Made by a program: the position numbers and the translations under genes | NCBI RefSeq assembly: GCF_013761005.1 | Contig: NZ_JACDUS010000004.1 | Coordinates: forward strand, 124,001-188,000 | DNA from: Desulfosalsimonas propionicica | GTDB lineage: Bacteria > Desulfobacterota > Desulfobacteria > Desulfobacterales > Desulfosalsimonadaceae | Direction: 5' to 3' | DNA: 64,000 bases | Notes under the pieces: generated by a model | Told to the model about the DNA's origin: nothing | Seen by the model: only the letters and a program-made list of their open reading frames with translations | The model's database searches: none | Shown: piece by piece, positions 42,066 through 50,073 of the stretch | Layout of the letters: every line of letters begins with the position of its first letter | Position numbering within the stretch: position 1 is the first letter of the stretch

Positions 42066-43661
42066 ATGACTTGGCAGGATCTCTCTTTAACATGGCATTA
42101 TGTTGAAAAGTGGGCACTGGAGACGCCTGCGGCAGAAGCGCTGGTTTTTGAAGAAAACCGTCTGACCTGGAGCAACTTCAAATCCGAAATGGACAAGGCG
42201 GCCCGGGCGTTTATCGATGCCGGCGTTAAAAAGGGAGATCGCGTGGCCTTGCTTTCCATGGCGCGGACCGAGTTCCCCGTGACCTACATGGCGGCCAACA
42301 AGGTCGGGGGAATCTGGCTGGGCATGAATCCGAAGTTCACCATCGATGAACTGCGCTATCAAATCGCTGACAGCAAGCCTGCAGTGTTGATTGCGGTCAG
42401 CGAATTTCAGGGAAACGATCTGTCTGCAAACATTCAAACCCTGGTAAAAGAATTCCCATTTTTGAAAAAGGTGCTTGTAATTGGCAACAGGGTTGCTGGT
42501 ACTGAGGATTACCGGGAATTTCTGGAACAGGACCGAAGCGATGCGGAAATGGCACTGGAAGAAAGGCTCCGCCAGGTAACGCCGGGAGATGAGGCTCTTC
42601 TTATGTATACGTCTGGTTCCACAGGTAAACCCAAAGGCGTAGTGCATACACACAACAGCATTATTGAAAACATTAAGGTGGAGGCTGATAAATTCTACTT
42701 TCGCCAGGGCAGCCGCGCATTGCTGCATTTTCCGATCAATCATGTTGCAGCCGACGTGGAAATCGGTTTTGCAGGTATACTGGCCGGCGGTTGCCTGGTC
42801 TGCATGGACCGGTTTGATCCGGTTAAGTCCTTGAACGTCATTGAAAAGGAAAAAATCAACGTGGTGGGCCAGGTGCCGGTGATGTTTTTGCTCCAGATCC
42901 AGCAGCAAGCCTTCTGGGAAGTTGATTTGAACAATATCGAGCTTTTCGCCTGGGCCGGGTCAGCAGCGCCGGATTTGATGGTCAGGGTCCTTTCCGGCAT
43001 TGCCCGGAATACCGGGGCAAAACTCATCACCGGTTATGGCAGCACAGAGACATGCGGATTTGTTACCTATACAGAAAAAGATGACGATACGGGAACCCTG
43101 CTGCACACCGTTGGTAAAATTGCACCGCCCTTTGAACTCAAAATCGTTGACAGCAACCGTGCTGAACTGCCCGATGGACAGATCGGCGAAATCGCCGTTC
43201 GGGGCCCTTTTATGTTTTCCCGATACTGGAACATGCCGGAAGAAACCGCCCGCGTACTTGACCCAGACGGATGGTATTACACCACTGACCTTGCCTACAG
43301 GGATCAACGGGGCTACATCCATATAACCGGCAGGATATCCGAGATGTTTAAAAGCGGAGGGGAAAACGTCTATCCGCGGGAAGTTGAAGAGATCATTGAA
43401 CTCGATGAAGCCGTCTTGTTTGCTGCCGTAATTGCCGTACCAGATGAAATATTCCAGGAAGTGGGCTGGGCATGGATCATGCTGCAGCCGGGTAAGGAGA
43501 CGACCGAATCAGCGGTGGAAAACCTCTGTCGGGCTAAGCTTGCAAACTACAAGGTGCCCAAGCGCTTCTTCATCCGTAAGAATCTGCCTCTGCTGGCCAA
43601 TGGCAAAATAGACAAAGCCGCCCTGCGCGAGGAAGCAAAAAAGATCCTGGAAGAACAATAG
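42066..43661 (+). CDS. Class I acyl-CoA synthetase (AMP-forming)
   Basis: 531 residues, preceded by AAGGAGATGCAAA. The adenylate-forming motifs are complete: the P-loop LMYTSGSTGKPKGVVHTH near 180-197, the A5 motif TGYGSTETCGF near 325, DGWYYTTDLAYRD (A7), GRISEMFKSGGENVYP (A8) and the catalytic Lys motif LLANGKIDKAAL (A10). It activates a carboxylic acid with ATP and transfers it to CoA. The acid is unknown; fatty, aromatic or branched acids are all possible. The next gene, 15 bases downstream, encodes a double hot-dog hydratase, so both may act on one acyl-CoA. Confidence 0.92.
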   Translation: MTWQDLSLTWHYVEKWALETPAAEALVFEENRLTWSNFKSEMDKAARAFIDAGVKKGDRVALLSMARTEFPVTYMAANKVGGIWLGMNPKFTIDELRYQIADSKPAVLIAVSEFQGNDLSANIQTLVKEFPFLKKVLVIGNRVAGTEDYREFLEQDRSDAEMALEERLRQVTPGDEALLMYTSGSTGKPKGVVHTHNSIIENIKVEADKFYFRQGSRALLHFPINHVAADVEIGFAGILAGGCLVCMDRFDPVKSLNVIEKEKINVVGQVPVMFLLQIQQQAFWEVDLNNIELFAWAGSAAPDLMVRVLSGIARNTGAKLITGYGSTETCGFVTYTEKDDDTGTLLHTVGKIAPPFELKIVDSNRAELPDGQIGEIAVRGPFMFSRYWNMPEETARVLDPDGWYYTTDLAYRDQRGYIHITGRISEMFKSGGENVYPREVEEIIELDEAVLFAAVIAVPDEIFQEVGWAWIMLQPGKETTESAVENLCRAKLANYKVPKRFFIRKNLPLLANGKIDKAALREEAKKILEEQ

Positions 43662-43676
43662 CCCGGAGGCAGCCAA

Positions 43677-44585
43677 ATGGAACTCAATACTCGATTTGTC
43701 GGCACTGCATTGCGAAGCCGCCAAACTATTGTCAAGTGGCGTGATACCATGAATTACGCCGCGGCAGTGGGTGACAACAACCCCGTGTATTTTGATGATA
43801 CACGGGAAAATGGCATCATTGCACCTCCCATGTTCTGTGTAGCCCTTACCTGGCCCATATGCGAGCGCCTGGGTGAACACCTTGAATCCGAATCTTTTCC
43901 AAAAGAAGTCATTCCCACTCAGGTTCACTACACAGAACATATCCATATCCATCGCCCCATGAAGCCGGAGGACCGGCTAACAATAAGGGGAACAATAGCC
44001 GGGATTCAGCCTCATCGTGCTGGCACGCACGTTATTATTCGATTTGATGCCACAGATGATAATGGTGCCCCGGTTTTTACGGAACATCTTGGCGGCCTGA
44101 TGCGTGGAGTTCGCTGCACCGGTGCTGCCGCAGCACAAGAAAATGTACCTGAAATCCCCCGCCATCAGGCAGACACAGGTGCTATGGATTGGGTTCAGCC
44201 CCTGGACATTAATCCGCTCTTGCCCTACATATACGACGGTTGCACCGGTATCTATTTCCCGATTCACACATCGATACAATTTGCCCGCAGCGTGGGGCTT
44301 CCAGGCATTATTTTGCAGGGGACAGCCACGCTGGCGCTGGCGGTACGAGAGATTACAAACGCCTTTTCCGGGTGCGATCCGACCAGAATCCGGAGCATTT
44401 CCTGTCGGTTTACAGACATGGTGGAACCCGGAACCCGGATAAGCATAAAAGCAACTCCCGTGGCTGAAAATAATGGTGATAACAGCATCTTTTTCGTAGT
44501 CACCAACAAGGATGGACGCAAGGCTGTGCGGGACGGTCAAGTGATACTTAAAAATGTTTTAGACAGGAAAGAGACTCTTCGCTAA
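43677..44585 (+). CDS. MaoC/FAS1-like double hot-dog dehydratase
   Basis: 302 residues. The N-terminal hot-dog domain (MaoC_dehydrat_N type) has NYAAAVGDNNPVYFDDTREN and IIAPPMFCVAL. The C-terminal hot-dog domain has PIHTSIQFARSVGLPGIILQ, in which H-x5-A-x5-G follows the MaoC hydratase pattern in modified form, and ends with RAVRDGQVILKN-like strands. Such proteins hydrate enoyl-CoA or dehydrate mesaconyl/hydroxyacyl-CoA substrates. It is cotranscribed with the acyl-CoA synthetase. The exact substrate is not inferable. Confidence 0.82.
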   Translation: MELNTRFVGTALRSRQTIVKWRDTMNYAAAVGDNNPVYFDDTRENGIIAPPMFCVALTWPICERLGEHLESESFPKEVIPTQVHYTEHIHIHRPMKPEDRLTIRGTIAGIQPHRAGTHVIIRFDATDDNGAPVFTEHLGGLMRGVRCTGAAAAQENVPEIPRHQADTGAMDWVQPLDINPLLPYIYDGCTGIYFPIHTSIQFARSVGLPGIILQGTATLALAVREITNAFSGCDPTRIRSISCRFTDMVEPGTRISIKATPVAENNGDNSIFFVVTNKDGRKAVRDGQVILKNVLDRKETLR

Positions 44586-44596
44586 CTTTTGGGCGG

Positions 44597-45322
44597 CTAC
44601 CTCCAGTAATCCGCCACGTAATCGGCCGGCACCGGCTCCAGTTCAACATTAAAAACACTTGAAAAATGGGCCCGGGCCGATCGGGCGATCTTGTTCATGG
44701 ATACAGGGCCGCCTGTTTCCCTGGCAATGGAGGTCATCTGAATCCCGGACAGACCGCAGGGCGCAATCCAGTCAAAGGGGTCAAGATGCGGATCCACGTT
44801 TAAGGCCAGTCCGTGAAAACTGACTTTCCGGCTTACCCGCAGGCCAACGCTGCCGATTTTTTTACCCCGGACCCAGGCCCCGCGGCCCAGGGCGTGTCTT
44901 TGCGCTGCCACCCCCCACTGCCCGGCAATGGAAATCATTACGGATTCCAGGGCATGAACAAAGTCCACGACAAGCCAGCCATTTAAAGGCAAATCCACCA
45001 CAGGATAGGCCACAAGCTGTCCCGGCCCGTGATAGGTGATGCTCCCACCCCGGTCGGTTTCAACCAGGGAAATGCCCCGGGCCTCTAGAAAATCCCCGGA
45101 AACGTGCAGGTGCTCTTCTCCGCCCCGGTTGCCCAGGGTAAAAACCGGGAAGTGCTGGAGAACAAGCACGATATCCCGGTTTAACGCCCGGCTGGCACGG
45201 GCGGAAACCAAATTCTGCTGCAGGCGCAGGGCCTGCCTGTAATCGGTTACCGGCAGCTCCAGGCAGGCCCAGACAGGCTTTGGGCAGCATTGTCCCTGAT
45301 ATTTGAAACCTGTATTGCTCAT
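44597..45322 (-). CDS. lipB: Octanoyl-ACP:protein N-octanoyltransferase
   Basis: 241 residues. The LipB signature RGGSITYHGPGQLVAYP lies at 91-107. The catalytic Lys is in GKKIGSVGLR near 155 and the catalytic Cys in WIAPCGLSGIQMTS at 189. Other conserved parts are LQHFPVFTLGNRGG and FHGLALNVD. It moves octanoate from acyl carrier protein to apo-lipoyl domains, the first step of lipoate synthesis before LipA. It is convergent with the MaoC-like gene, 11 bases apart, and 33 bases downstream of the isomerase gene in its own direction. No lipA is seen in the window. Confidence 0.96.
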   Translation of the reverse strand: MSNTGFKYQGQCCPKPVWACLELPVTDYRQALRLQQNLVSARASRALNRDIVLVLQHFPVFTLGNRGGEEHLHVSGDFLEARGISLVETDRGGSITYHGPGQLVAYPVVDLPLNGWLVVDFVHALESVMISIAGQWGVAAQRHALGRGAWVRGKKIGSVGLRVSRKVSFHGLALNVDPHLDPFDWIAPCGLSGIQMTSIARETGGPVSMNKIARSARAHFSSVFNVELEPVPADYVADYWR

Positions 45323-45355
45323 GGTTTTTCAGCCTGCCTGCGGCCGGGCCCTGGA

Positions 45356-46150
45356 TCAATGCGCTGCAAACATCTCCCGAAGCTTGTCGCGGCTGATGCG
45401 CAGATAATCCCGGTCTTTGGCAAAGACCTCCAGGGTGATGGTTTCGTTGTATCCGATCTGCTTTAATGCCTTGACCACTTCGGCAAAATCAATGGTACCG
45501 GCCCCGATGGGAAGATGATCATCATCCCGGCCCCGGTTGTCGCTGGCATGGACATGGCCGATGCGCCCGGCAAAGCGATTGATGAAAGCAAGGATTCGCT
45601 CGGTTCCGCCCTGGATGTGGGCATGGCCCGTATCCAGTGTCAGCTGTGCATTGGGAAATGCATTGAAAACCGTGTCAAAATCCTCCGGCCGCGCAAGGGA
45701 AAGGGAGCGGGGGAACAGGTTTTCCACGCACACGGTCAGGCGCAGTTTTTCCGCCTCGCCAAGCAGCCGGCCCATGGCCTCCATGGCGCGTTTTCGGGCC
45801 AGATCCGGCATCATGGCGCCCAGGCCCTGAATAAAGCTCGGATGCAGCACCGCCTTGATGGCCCCGAGCTCGGCGGCCATGTGCATGGCATCCAGGGTTT
45901 CCCGGATGGAGGCTTCCCGGATCGTGTCGGTGAGATCCGCAGTGGAGACAAATGTGGGCAAATGGCAGGCCAGCTCCATGCCAAACCCTTCCAGGGCCCG
46001 GCAAAGATCGTCTTTTTGCGCTCTTATGACCGAATGGTGCGCATGGGGCGCATCCATTGTCACTTCCATATAATCAAATCCGAGTTTGCCAAGAATTTCC
46101 ACTTCCTGCAAAAGCGGATTTACAGGAGAATTCATGACACCATAGCGCAT
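45356..46150 (-). CDS. Sugar phosphate isomerase/epimerase (xylose-isomerase-like TIM barrel)
   Basis: 264 residues starting at an ATG with AGGAGG nine bases upstream. It has the AP-endonuclease-2/xylose-isomerase TIM barrel pattern: LGFDYMEVTMDAPHAHH (strand 1), KAVLHPSFIQG, LTVCVENLFP, LTLDTGHAHIQGG, and GHVHASDNRGRDDDHLPIG, where the Glu, Asp and His residues bind the metal. The final NETITLEVF strand supplies the last Glu. Members isomerise or epimerise sugars or polyols; the specific substrate is unknown. It probably shares a transcript with lipB. Confidence 0.85.
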   Translation of the reverse strand: MRYGVMNSPVNPLLQEVEILGKLGFDYMEVTMDAPHAHHSVIRAQKDDLCRALEGFGMELACHLPTFVSTADLTDTIREASIRETLDAMHMAAELGAIKAVLHPSFIQGLGAMMPDLARKRAMEAMGRLLGEAEKLRLTVCVENLFPRSLSLARPEDFDTVFNAFPNAQLTLDTGHAHIQGGTERILAFINRFAGRIGHVHASDNRGRDDDHLPIGAGTIDFAEVVKALKQIGYNETITLEVFAKDRDYLRISRDKLREMFAAH

Positions 46151-46242
46151 TGACGCCGACCTCCTGTGTGACTGTTTTCAAAGCACATGTTTTTCGCCTT
46201 TTTAAAGCATCCCCATCGGCCCAGGACCCGGACCTCGCCGGA

Positions 46243-47193
46243 TCAAACATAGGTTCGCAGCTTGAGTTCAATGGGGTGTGGATTTAAGTAGGTCTGCTGT
46301 TTAAGATACTTTTGATCATATTTGCGGATGTAGTGGTTTAAAAGCGTTATGGGAACCAGCAGGGGAAGATGGCCCGCCCTGAACCGGTCAAAAGTTTCAA
46401 GCAGTTCCTGCTTCTCATCAGCGGACAGCTGCTTTTTGAAATATCCCATGATGTGCTGAAGCACGTTGATGTGTTTTTTGGTCGTGGTCTTCAGTCGCAT
46501 GGCGGCAATCAGCTGCGCCTCATATTCCCCGCGGAATGCATCCTGATCCATTTTTGCGGCTCCGGCCATCAGTTTTCCCATGCTGCGCGCGTACTCGGGG
46601 CTGTGGGCCATCAAAAGCAGTTTGTTTCTGGAATGAAAATCCACCATGCCCCCTGTGCCGGGATTTTTTAAAAGCGTGTCCCGCCATCTTTTCAAGGTAA
46701 AAATCTGCTCAATAAAATTCTCCCGAAGCTTTGGATCATGAAGCCGGCCCTCTTCTTCCACCGGAATCAGGGGAAAATGGTCCACAAACTCCCGGGCAAA
46801 CAGGCCCACGCCTTTTTTTTCAGGCATGCCCTTTTCATTGTACACCTTTACCCGCATCAAGCCGCTGCTCGGCGAATCTTTTTTAAAGATATAGCCGCAC
46901 AAATCCTCCTTTTCCAGTTCTTTTACCCGTTTTTGCGCCCACTGGCGCATCTGGTCGGTATGGTCGGTGCGGGATTTTGTCTTTACCAGCCTTGGAGCAT
47001 CCACGTCTCCCACCAGCTGCATGGTCTCTCTCGGCACCCCGAAACCCGCCTCAACCTCCGGGCATACGGGTACATAATCCACATATTGGCCCAGGGTGTC
47101 ACGAAGAAAGTGATCCAGCTTATGCCCGCCGTTGTAACGCACGTTTTCCCCCAACAGACAGGCACTGACGCCCAGCTTGATGCGATCTTCCAT
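46243..47193 (-). CDS. DUF523-DUF1722 (YbgA-type) fusion protein
   Basis: 316 residues from the ATG at 47191-47193, preceded by AGGAAGGA at six bases; a longer reading adds 13 unsupported residues. The N-terminal DUF523 domain has GVSACLLGENVRYNGGHK, PVCPEVEAGFGVPRE and KKDSPSSGLMRV, with conserved Cys residues. The C-terminal DUF1722/YbgA domain has LMAHSPEYARSMGKLM, HINVLQHIMGYFKKQL and PITLLNHYIRKYDQKYL. The function is uncertain; related proteins are linked to 2-thiouracil desulfidation and to photolyase neighbourhoods. It is divergent from the next gene, with 99 bases between. Confidence 0.88.
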   Translation of the reverse strand: MEDRIKLGVSACLLGENVRYNGGHKLDHFLRDTLGQYVDYVPVCPEVEAGFGVPRETMQLVGDVDAPRLVKTKSRTDHTDQMRQWAQKRVKELEKEDLCGYIFKKDSPSSGLMRVKVYNEKGMPEKKGVGLFAREFVDHFPLIPVEEEGRLHDPKLRENFIEQIFTLKRWRDTLLKNPGTGGMVDFHSRNKLLLMAHSPEYARSMGKLMAGAAKMDQDAFRGEYEAQLIAAMRLKTTTKKHINVLQHIMGYFKKQLSADEKQELLETFDRFRAGHLPLLVPITLLNHYIRKYDQKYLKQQTYLNPHPIELKLRTYV

Positions 47194-47292
47194 TTGAAAT
47201 CCTTCCTGCTTGATATTTGTCTTAATTTGCAATAAATATATACCAGGAACAGGACAAACGCAAAATCAATCCATAACCCGGAAGAAAAGCCC

Positions 47293-47712
47293 ATGCATGA
47301 GGAAATCCAATCACTGATCCGGGCCGGGCGCCATTGTGTCATGGCCACTGCCGCAGACAACAAGCCCTACTGCTCTTTAATGGCCTATGTTGTCAATGAT
47401 GACTGCACCCGGATATTTGTGGGTACCCGACGCAATACCCGCAAGTATCAAAACCTCGCTGAAAATCCCCTTGTCAGCCTGCTCATGGATTCCCGGGATC
47501 AGCACCGGCCCCAGGCACTCACCATTGAAGGCGAGATTGAAGAAATTGAACAGGATACGGAAAAAGATCAAATCCGCGAAGCGCTGGTGGCCAGACATCC
47601 GGAACTCAAAAGCCTGCTGGACTCTCCGGATGCGGCCATTATCTGCGTCAGGGTCAAGTCGGTGGTTTTTTTAAACGGATTGACAGACGTGTTTCGCCAA
47701 CAGATTGAATAA
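47293..47712 (+). CDS. Pyridoxamine 5'-phosphate oxidase-like flavin-binding protein
   Basis: 139 residues with the split-barrel flavin-binding fold: CVMATAADNKPYCSLMAYVV at the N terminus, IFVGTRRNTRKYQNLAENPL in the centre and PQALTIEGEIEEIE afterwards, matching the PNPOx-like/HugZ group. Many members bind FMN, F420 or haem; specificity cannot be assigned. It precedes the selenoprotein candidate by about 150 bases on the same strand and may share its transcript. It appears intact. Confidence 0.8.
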   Translation: MHEEIQSLIRAGRHCVMATAADNKPYCSLMAYVVNDDCTRIFVGTRRNTRKYQNLAENPLVSLLMDSRDQHRPQALTIEGEIEEIEQDTEKDQIREALVARHPELKSLLDSPDAAIICVRVKSVVFLNGLTDVFRQQIE

Positions 47713-47865
47713 GAACCTCGCAAGGAAAGGCAAAAAAGGACATTCCCATATTCGCCCAGGATGCTTTTATTTCAAGCCCGTGGGCCATGGGGTGAAGCCT
47801 GCTTGCCGCCATTCAAACGACAACTGAATGCCGCATGCGCAAAAAACCAAATAAAGGAGCCTGCC

Positions 47866-48462
47866 TTGGATTACCAGGATTTAAAGCCCAGAATCACCGG
47901 CGTAAAGATTGAAAACCTGCAGCAAGAAATCGTGGAGCTTGTATCTGTCTGGAAAAACCGGACAGTTCTCCTGTCCTTTCTGCGTCATTTTGGATGAGTT
48001 TTTGCCCGGCAGCAGGTTGCTGCCCTGATAAAAATCAAGGATCAACTGGACCATGAAGGCATATGGCTTGCCGCCATCGGAAGCGGAAGCCCCGAGCAGG
48101 CCAAATCCTTTGCATTAACCCATGGGTTTGCCGGTGAAATGTATGTCAGCCGGGACCTTGCTGCATACAAGGCCTTTGAACTGATTCGCGGCTTTTGGCG
48201 CTCTGTCGGCCCCGCATCCCTTTACCGGGGCATTTATGCCATGAAAAAAGGATTCCGCCAGGGGTCCACAGCCGGGGACCCCTGGCAGCAAGGGGGTATT
48301 TTTCTGATCGGCCCGGGCGACAATCTTTTTTTCGGCCACCGGGACCGGTTTGCCGGTGATCTCGCTGATTTAAACCAGGTTCTGGCGGCCTTCAGGCAAA
48401 AGCATTCACCGGATCCGGGCACCAGCGGTCCAATCATCAATCCGGGCGGAAGAACCAATTGA
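47866..48462 (+). CDS. Peroxiredoxin-like (AhpC/TSA_2 family) selenoprotein, Sec at residue 44
   Basis: The TTG at 47866, preceded by AAAGGAG at six bases, opens a frame that reads LLSFLRHFG, then an in-frame TGA (47995-47997), then VFARQQVAALIKIKDQLDHE and onward for 154 more residues. In this family the motif is normally LRHFGC-x-x-C-R-x-Q; the TGA sits exactly on the first (peroxidatic) Cys, and the second Cys is Ala here. Downstream sequence (AAIGSGSPEQAKSFA, GGIFLIGPGD) is well conserved in type, so this is recoding, not a pseudogene. A SECIS-like hairpin follows at the correct distance. Total length is 198 residues. It probably reduces peroxides or thiols in the cytoplasm. Without Sec insertion only a 43-residue peptide is made. 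Confidence 0.85.
48008..48024 (+). promoter_or_regulatory. Bacterial SECIS hairpin
   Basis: GGCAGCA (48008-48014) and TGCTGCC (48018-48024) form a perfect 7-bp stem with the apical loop GGT. The loop begins 17 bases after the UGA. Published bacterial SECIS rules ask for a 4-16 bp upper stem, a 3-14 base loop with G among its first two bases, and a 16-37 base distance; all are met. Confidence 0.8.
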
Positions 48463-48494
48463 AAAAAACACGGATGCCCTGGTATTCAATCCCT

Positions 48495-48803
48495 TTAAAT
48501 CCATGCCGTGCTGTCCGGTACAGTTACCTGCAGCTTATCAGCAATTTCTTCCAGGGTTTCCGATAACCTGGCCATGTTATCGTCAAGCCTTTTTTTATTT
48601 GGGGCCCAATCCGCAGGACATTGATTCTTTAGCTCCTCCAGGCCTTCTTCGATACTGTCGACCAGAGATTTTAATTGTTTTGCACTCTCTGCATGCGTTG
48701 AATCCGAAACCTCTTCCGCCTTTACGATAACATCGTATAAGCCGGCCTTTAAACCGATCAGCCGCTTATAGGAATTGTCACAATAATCCTTTACATCATT
48801 CAT
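48495..48803 (-). CDS. Small helical hypothetical protein
   Basis: 102 residues from the ATG at 48801-48803, preceded by AGGAGG at seven bases; longer readings lack support. The sequence is acidic and heptad-like throughout (ESAKQLKSLVDSIEEGLEEL, RLDDNMARLSETLEEIADKL), predicting a soluble helical bundle or coiled coil. There is no signal peptide or known domain. It is convergent with the selenoprotein gene. Function unknown. Confidence 0.65.
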   Translation of the reverse strand: MNDVKDYCDNSYKRLIGLKAGLYDVIVKAEEVSDSTHAESAKQLKSLVDSIEEGLEELKNQCPADWAPNKKRLDDNMARLSETLEEIADKLQVTVPDSTAWI

Positions 48804-48940
48804 GAAACTGCCTCCTTTTCTGCAATTACAATTTGATGGTGCCATCACAATTTGTATGAATAAATATAAGCACTTCTCATGCCCCTGCCAGCAAATCCTT
48901 CCGCTGATGAAAACCGGCCGGAAGGACGCCGGCAATGCAA

Positions 48941-49381
48941 TCAAAAACCGGCACGAAAAAACCGGGTGAGGTAAAACACGTAAAACCCGGCAAAAAGGCC
49001 CTGGGCGGTTCCCCAGGCAATGTCGACCAGGGAAATAAACACAGGGTAGCCTTTAACAAATGACAGGTTGGTCAGATCATATGTGCAGTAAAGGGCAAAC
49101 CCGGCAAACGCGCCGGTGCAAACGGCTGCAGCAAGGCGGTTTTCCACAATGATCGCCAGGGAGATAAATACCGCAAGCGCCAGGGCAATGATTGCCTGGG
49201 CCAGGATTCCCACCGGCAGGTTAAAGACGATGCGCCCGTTTTCAACCGATGCCAGATAGCCCATCTGCCTGAAATAAAGATGCCGTGCAACAACTGCGAG
49301 CCACAGCATATCGGCCAGGATAAAAATCACAATGGCAATGCCGGCAACCTTGAAAAACGCAGCGGAAAAAAAATAGTTCAT
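48941..49381 (-). CDS. DUF2177-family integral membrane protein
   Basis: 146 residues with four hydrophobic segments. It matches the DUF2177 pattern: FILADMLWLAVVARHLYFRQ near the N terminus, GFALYCTYDLTNLSFVKGYP in the third segment and VDIAWGTAQGLFAGF in the fourth. The function is unknown, but this family commonly sits next to cfa-type, DUF1295, DUF1365 and FAD-oxidoreductase genes, as it does here. It lies on the opposite strand to the lipid operon and is divergent from it. Confidence 0.85.
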   Translation of the reverse strand: MNYFFSAAFFKVAGIAIVIFILADMLWLAVVARHLYFRQMGYLASVENGRIVFNLPVGILAQAIIALALAVFISLAIIVENRLAAAVCTGAFAGFALYCTYDLTNLSFVKGYPVFISLVDIAWGTAQGLFAGFYVFYLTRFFRAGF

Positions 49382-49500
49382 GATCCGGGTTTCCTTTTAA
49401 TAGATAATCGTTTGGCCATGATTATAATATATTAGTGATGAAACAGGAATTGTGCAAAGCAGATTTCTCTGATCAGTGGCCAACCCCGAAAGGACTGGAG

Positions 49501-50073
49501 TTGAAAACAAAACCGCATGTGTGCATTGGTGTCCTGCTGGCATGGCTTTTCATTGTGGGTTGCCCCGCCGAAGCACGGGAACCCGGCTATGCCAAACAAA
49601 AAAATATAGATGGCCATACCCTGACCCTTCGCGGCACGGGTGTGCTGCGCTACATGGTCTTTATCAAGGCCTACAAAGGCGCGTTTTATCTTCAGGAAGG
49701 CAAAACCGCAGACCAGGCCACAGACGGGAAGGCATCCCGCTGCCTGGTGCTTTACTATTTTCAGCCCATCAAGGCCGGCGATTTTGCCAGGGCCACCAGG
49801 GAAATGATCAAAAAAAACGTCTCTTCGGATCGATTTTCCTCCCTTTTGCCGAAAATCGAAAAATTTAACGAATTATACCGCGACATCAAGCCCGGTGACC
49901 GTTATACAGCCGCATACACCCCCGAAAGCGGAACCCGTCTGTGGCGCAATGACAAACTTCTGGGCGGGGTTGAAGGCGCATCCTTTGCTGCTGCGTTTTT
50001 TGCCATCTGGATCGGTGAAAACCCGATAGACGAAACTTTCCGGGACCGCATGCTTGGAAGGCGCCGGTCGTGA
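49501..50073 (+). CDS. Exported chalcone-isomerase-like protein
   Basis: I prefer the TTG at 49501, preceded by AAAGGA at six bases: the product then starts with a good signal sequence (MKTKPHVCIGVLLAWLFIVG). The next residue is Cys in a lipobox-like IVGC context, so a lipoprotein is possible; alternatively cleavage follows AEA. The mature part reads TLTLRGTGVLRYMVFIKAYK and FNELYRDIKPGDRYTAAYTP, matching the bacterial chalcone-isomerase-like (Chalcone_3) domain. It is the first gene of the lipid-modification operon and overlaps the transporter gene by four bases. It probably binds a lipid; real chalcone isomerase activity is not expected. Confidence 0.8.
   Translation: MKTKPHVCIGVLLAWLFIVGCPAEAREPGYAKQKNIDGHTLTLRGTGVLRYMVFIKAYKGAFYLQEGKTADQATDGKASRCLVLYYFQPIKAGDFARATREMIKKNVSSDRFSSLLPKIEKFNELYRDIKPGDRYTAAYTPESGTRLWRNDKLLGGVEGASFAAAFFAIWIGENPIDETFRDRMLGRRRS

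Noticed and set aside
47995-47997. TGA as a simple nonsense mutation in a pseudogene
   Set aside because: The downstream 154 codons are intact, the stop is exactly at the redox Cys position and a SECIS-like hairpin follows at the right distance, so recoding is the better reading.
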